DNA from: Scleroderma bovista
Lineage: Eukaryota > Basidiomycota > Agaricomycetes > Boletales > Sclerodermataceae
Direction of reading: 5' to 3'
NCBI GenBank assembly: GCA_037178675.1
Contig: JAYMGJ010000206.1
Span: forward strand, 248,001 to 312,000
DNA length: 64,000 nucleotides
The translations under genes were made by a program, and so were the position numbers. The stretch's first letter is position 1. Every line of letters begins with the position of its first letter. The notes below the pieces were generated by a model. The model had not been told where the DNA came from and made no database searches. It was given only the letters and a program-made list of their open reading frames with translations. Shown piece by piece: positions 56,071-64,000 of this stretch.

Positions 56071-58435
56071 TTTTTAAAATGTCGAACAAGGTATGGTTTG
56101 GATCGGAGTCGATAGGAACTCTGCGCGGGACCACGCTGGTCCTTGAAAGTAGTCTAGGATTCTATAGTCTGAGGCGTAGGCAGTGGACCGAGGACAGGAA
56201 ACATGCAAAGGGTTGGCAATCAATGATTATGTATACATTATGCGTTAGGTGGACATGGAATGAAATTAATTAACGTCCGAGTCCCGACGCTACAATTCCG
56301 ATATACAAAATCGTTATCCTATGACTACGGGAATGTATTTTCTCTCTTCCGGCCTTGAGAGACTAATCTGACAAAGGCGATGTTTATGAAGCATCATCAG
56401 ACGAACACGACGTAGTATAGTTTGTGCTAAAAACCGTCCACACTGGCCATGCTCTCCTCCGTACGAAAAACAACCCCATTACAAAATTTCCTCATCTCAG
56501 CACCCCCAATGATAGCGAACCTTTCGGGGTGTTCCCATTAGTCTATAGCGCATGGGCCATGTCGGACACCAAGGAGATCCTTCAGGTATTCATTACCATG
56601 CACCGCACCTCCAGAGCTGCTAGTACATAGTGCCACTCACACTACAATTTGCACATAAATGCGACTAATAACCTACCCCTCGGATAACGAAGGCAGTTGG
56701 TTTTCAAGGTAGATGGAAATGAACGGAGAACCATAAAACGTGACCAGAGGTAACTTTGAGTCGTCCGAGGGAAAAGAACATTCGTTTCGCCGCTGACGAC
56801 ATTCAAAATCCAGAAAAAATTGCACCTCTGATAATTATTTTCTGTATCCAATCCAAGTCAGTGAAATCAATAACCATGGAGCTCTATTTGGTGATGCGAT
56901 AGGCTATGAAAGACCGAAAGAACTGTGACAGTGAGCGAATGAAGCACACTAGTGTTCTGTGTCAAATTAATAAAATGATTCTGGAAGATAACTGGTGTGC
57001 AGGTCCACAGTGTAGGGCCAAGGGTATCTTAAAAAATCCTTTAGTTTCCCAAATTATTTTCGAAGCTTACATGACGTGCGGAAAGAGCGAGGCAATGGCA
57101 ATCTGGCTCCAAAGATACGAAAAGGTACTTCGGCATCAGTGTGGAGTCTTAAGAAGTCGAAGCAGAGACCGCAGCCCGCCCTTTCAAAAGCGTTGTGTAC
57201 AGCTGTCGAAACGCGATGCGATTCTCCAACTGTAACGTCTTCCTAGAGGGTAGAAGAATTTTGGGAGTCGGCCCGCTTCATGAACAAAATTGAATCTGAC
57301 ATCAATAGGAAAAAAATTGACTCAACTTACCAGTACTTGGAGCTCTGGGGCAACCTGACATGTACACGCGGAGTTGCGTGTCACACAGAGGTCCCAAACC
57401 GATGGATCCCTCCTGCACACAATCCTACGCCACTGATAGTCATAAGAAGTCTTTACTTACCACGTGGTGCTTCTTGCTTTGTCCACGATAGAAGACCTGG
57501 GGCGGTGAATCTACTGGCAGCGTGATGTTAGGGACTACAGTTCAAATCGACTATTGAGGACATACTGAAACACAACTAGCCTACAAACGCCCCGAGATTA
57601 ACTCAGGAGTAGAAGACAGGATTTGCCAGTGATGCAGAATAACAATGAGAGAGCACTAAGACACACCGAGTCTGAGTAGAGCTCGTTGAGGCAAAAGAAC
57701 AAGTTTCCCACGAATGCAATCCCCCTATCCACCACCCAATGAGTACATGCCAATAAGGGTTTGAAGTTGCAACATCACGACAGTTAGAGTAGTGCGCTTG
57801 CTGCACAATGCACTTATCGAACAGTGTTCCAATCCCTCTGAGCAGAGGCGTTTTCAGGACATTCCAAAACTTGTGTAGCACTTCCGACGGCTCGTAACCA
57901 CTAATCAGAGATACTTCCAGCTGGACCGTGGAGAATGATAGCCATGCAAAGAAAGGCTGCTGGGCATAGAGCAAGCTTTTCGGAGCTTATCTCGTGATGT
58001 CTACCTAGTCTGCTCTGTGTCCAGTTGCCTTGACAAATTAAAACAACAAAGTGGATCTAGGGCTAGCACGTCGCTCAGAACTGTATCTTGTGACCACGAA
58101 CTAAACTCACTTTGGCGACCCACGAAAATTCCCATCGAAAGTAGCTGCAGGACGAAAGATTGATAGACATCGTGACAATCATCAGCCTTTCACCTCCGTA
58201 CTACATCCCGATCCAGAAAAGTGCAATTCTCATTTCCTGGAGAATTGGACACAGTCGAGGAGGCGCGGGTTGCTGTTGCCGACTCTTGTACACTTACGAA
58301 GATAATATTGCTTACTACCGATTGTGGATAGCATACTGGAGTATAATCTGGACTAATATACAAATGCGTGAGATGCGAGGGAATGAGAATTAAAGGAAAA
58401 ACTGAAGTGATGTTCCGCGACATGCTCTAGCAACA
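56071..58435. other. Gene-poor stretch with possible DUF6532-like remnant
   Basis: No intact gene. A 109-codon plus frame at 56906-57235 contains ILKNPLVSQIIFEAYMTCGK, which weakly recalls the DUF6532 domain common in mushroom genomes; the rest of that domain is not visible. Remaining frames up to 58435 look random. A four-codon frame MSNK followed by a donor-like GTATGG at 56079, just outside the DUF2009 start, has no second exon that I can support. Confidence 0.4.
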
Positions 58436-59890
58436 TTACTTTTCGCCGATTAGATACTGGTTATGTTCTGACCGTCGGCCTCTCCGATCCTCACTGCCAG
58501 CGTGGCGTATCCGTGTCTCCTTCTCCAAGTCAGTGATAAGTTGGCTAGTGGAGTTCCCAGCCGTTTGCGATTCCGAATTCCCCTGCGGGCTCCTCCTAGG
58601 AGAAAGTGGCTGGGGGAAATCAGAGGTGGGGGAAGGCACACGAGTTGATTCAAACTCGAGTGAAGAAGACGGTGACCGTTTAATCCTCTGCCTGGATCGG
58701 GACGACGTAGTACTAGATGGGGTCCCTACGTTTGGCGGATAATCGTGTGTGGGAGAGATGGTCCCTGAGAACACGATGGGCGACGATGGTGCAGATAGCA
58801 ATTTCGACAAGTCATCCTGAGGGCACACTATGGTATTCATTCCAGATGACATTCTCGAGCCGCTGGGCCGTGATACACCCTCTACATCATAGGATGGAAT
58901 GTTATCACCGTCGTCATCAGATGATCGGAATAGTGGTTCTCGATCTTGGGAATCGGAACTTCTAGCCATTACATATGGGGAATTGAATTGGGTGCCACTG
59001 GCTTTGACTATCGAGTCAATTAGCCAGAACTGGAGCGTGTTCATGATTATTGGAAATATGCCCATGACACTGAAGAAAGGACCAGCTATAATGGCAGATC
59101 TCCGATGAATAGCGAAACGACGTACAATATGACTTGGAAAGATTCACCCTCGCCCATCCGTGTCCAACCGAGTAGCCAGTCTCCTAGTTGAAATATCCCT
59201 GGCCAAGCTGCGAAGAGTGCTATAACAAGAAGCTTCATTGTAGTGAGGGCAAATACATAGACTGCTGCTTGACGAGTCCAACAAGTAAACGAGGGAGGGT
59301 TGCCATACTGCCCAGATTGGAATCCTTTGAGGAGTAATTGCTTCGAAAGAACGTAGGTGGTTGCCTGCAAGATGAAGTATATGAGGCCAACACCTAATCA
59401 CTCGTGTTAGCATTGATCATAATGAAATAACTTTTGAGGCTTGCCTAGCGTCGTGTCGACGAGAATATTCAGGAAGTAGTATGTACATGCATTTCCGGAG
59501 AATTGCTGGGATCCGAGGTCCGAGATGACCACATTCAGGCCGTGGATAAACATTTGTCCAACCACCTGCTTAGACACGTCAAAAAGCCTATAACGAGCGA
59601 TAAGCGATATTCGTCAGCGGGGGTGTGCTGGCATGCCCTTAATGGAACCGCACCAGATCTTCCATGGCCGTTTGGGTGTCTCGCGGTGTCTTTTATAAAC
59701 AAGAGAAAGTATGGCAAGGACACCCATAAGAGCTTGAACGACCTATCACGTTTTCCGACGGGGTAAATCCACATTAGGCGGCAAGAGAATCACCACATAC
59801 CAACGCGGTTGGTCCGAGCAGTTGGCATGATTTGCGATCAACTGGCAGGTCGTCAATGCTGGTGTCAATAATTTGTGCAATAGCAGACAT
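58436..59890 (-). CDS. STIMATE (TMEM110)-family multi-span membrane protein
   Basis: Five exons on the minus strand (59890-59801, 59742-59654, 59587-59445, 59393-59126, 59069-58436) give 407 aa. The family core is clear: QLLGPTALVVQALMGVLAIL (TM1), then KRPWKIWLFDVSKQVVGQMF. CTYYFLNILVDTTLGVGLIY, GFQSGQYGNPPSFTCWTRQA and MGIFPIIMNTLQFWLIDSIV follow. About five spans are followed by a roughly 190-residue Ser/Pro-rich cytosolic tail. Animal STIMATE promotes STIM-Orai coupling at ER-plasma membrane contacts; in fungi the relatives are often called vacuolar membrane proteins, so the role is open. Intron 3 (59394-59444) is a GC-AG intron. The gene diverges from SEC18. Confidence 0.88.
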
Positions 59891-60113
59891 GTTCAACAGC
59901 CTATGCTGCTTTCTGGTGCGGAAACGAAGCGTTGAAGGGAAAGTCAAACGTTGCTCAGCTGTGCGACTGGCGCGAAACACTACGGATCGGGGCACGGATG
60001 ATAACATAATCAGCATTGGCTAGCACTGCCACCAGTATATTGGCAAGCAACGCAAAGTACTGTGGCCACGACACCCATCGAGGACACGCCAGAGGTAATC
60101 GAAAGCAACCCAA
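59891..60113. promoter_or_regulatory. Divergent promoter between the STIMATE-like gene and SEC18
   Basis: Only 223 bases separate the two start codons, so both core promoters must lie here. No clear TATA box; I see no distinctive site. Confidence 0.45.
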
Positions 60114-62974
<2,861 letters not shown>

Positions 62975-63209
62975 ACGTCTGATGTAGCTATAACACTACT
63001 AATACCCACAAAATGGCATGTATTGTACGCACTCCTGTGCATGGACCGAAAGGGGCATGTTCTTCCCACTCTAACACAATGATCACACCCCTTCGCCGTC
63101 AGTGGATCCTCGTCGAGACCCTAGTCTACTGACCGTTCACTCCCTTCCCTCCTCTCTGTATAGTCGAATTTGTCTTCTTAGCAGCAATATCAGTGTTACC
63201 AGAGGTACA

Positions 63210-64000
63210 ATGTCACATCCAACTGATGATCGCCCTCCCCGAGAACCACGCCGTTCAGCCTCCAACCCTAAACCAAAAGGGATATTGAAGAATGCTCCAT
63301 CTCTGGGGGGACAACAACGGTCCGTCCACCGAGATCTATTCTCCATGCTAATGCCCACTCGCATCCCCGTAGCCTCCAATGGGACGAGGAGAATCTCGCG
63401 CTGACCGAGATTCAGAAGGACAGCCTTATGAAGATCACCGAGCCAAAAACACCCTATGTACGATATAACGCGGAAACAGACGAAGTTGAAGGCGGTACGT
63501 GTCGTGCCCCCCAAGTTGGGAAATGTTTAAATCTGACGCCCTTGATGTGCGGCTGGTATGTATGTTAGATATCCCACAGCTGGTCCTCGGTGGCACCCAG
63601 TCTCCGGGCCTGCCTACGGAATCTCTGCCGGCATCGCCAACGAGCGGGATCGCCTCTGGCCCCTCATCTCGTCGTGCATCGCTGTCGAGTGTAGGGAAGA
63701 ACTCGTCGGGGAGATCCGGTAGTGTTGCGTCGAGCAGGAGCACGAGCTTCAGTCTCCCGAATGATAGTACTAGGACTGAAGTTAAGGGGGAGCGCACAGA
63801 GGTAGATAGCGATGTCGAGGATGATGGGCCTATGGACGAAGAAGGTGCCTGTTGGTTAGACTTATGCGCATTACCGGGTGCTGACACGGGCCACACAGCT
63901 GTTGCGAAACATGAAGAATTTGTGAAGGCTAGGAATAGACATTATTCCAAGGAAGCAGAGGCGATGAAGGTGGGTCGGTGCCTACATTCAGGTTGCCCAA
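63210..64000 (+). CDS. GLC8: Protein phosphatase 1 inhibitor-2 (IPP-2/Glc8), 3' end beyond window
   Basis: Exons 63210-63319, 63373-63494, 63569-63844 and 63899-63969 encode the first 193 residues; a donor GTGGGT at 63970 opens an intron that leaves the window. IPP-2 hallmarks are present: KGILKN near residue 23, [20 protein letters not shown], the [12 protein letters not shown] motif whose Thr is the regulatory (GSK3-type) phosphosite, and [20 protein letters not shown] near the C-terminus. The middle is Ser-rich disorder. It regulates Glc7-type PP1 in the cytosol and nucleus. A pyrimidine-rich leader precedes the ATG. The last exon(s) are missing. Confidence 0.9.

Overview
The window is nuclear DNA of a filamentous basidiomycete, most likely an Agaricomycete. 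The evidence is dense short introns (mostly 45-75 nt, GT-AG, a few GC-AG), multi-exon housekeeping genes with fungal domain layouts, a KEX1 carboxypeptidase, a DASH-complex subunit, a DUF6593-type protein and conserved basidiomycete-only proteins. I reconstructed the exon models by hand from splice sites, frame continuity and family motifs. Gene order suggests one chromosome arm; I see no intact transposon, CRISPR array, prokaryotic feature or confident RNA gene.

Layout. 0-2.6 kb: the tail of an unknown gene, a conserved hypothetical protein, and a membrane-anchored thioredoxin-fold protein. 2.6-17 kb: a rearranged zone. Three paralogous small C2H2 zinc-finger genes (4.2, 8.1 and 16.4 kb) are interspersed with shattered, partly inverted copies of the thioredoxin-fold gene and of the mitochondrial ribosomal protein uL13m gene. 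Intact uL13m, KEX1 carboxypeptidase and SPC19 genes lie inside this zone (10.7-15.3 kb). 17-20 kb: gene-poor, with only degraded coding traces.

20-34 kb: a compact housekeeping block with molybdenum-cofactor synthase (gephyrin/CnxE fusion), a putative nucleolar U3-type protein, a large basidiomycete-specific protein, 14-3-3, and the GPI inositol-deacylase BST1. 34-37.4 kb: a DUF6593-like gene in sparse DNA. 37.4-47.1 kb: a CorA/ALR-type magnesium transporter converges on a KDM5/JARID1 histone H3K4 demethylase, which diverges from a small unknown gene. 47-53 kb: sparse, with one 55-residue Cys/aromatic-rich candidate. 53.8-64 kb: a B-box/DUF2009 protein, a sparse stretch, a STIMATE-family membrane protein divergent from SEC18 (NSF), and a protein phosphatase 1 inhibitor-2 gene running off the right edge.

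The genes form no single pathway. Several touch the secretory route (KEX1, BST1, SEC18, thioredoxin-fold, STIMATE). The least ordinary part is the 2.6-17 kb zone, where a young zinc-finger family and broken copies of two neighbouring genes are intermixed.
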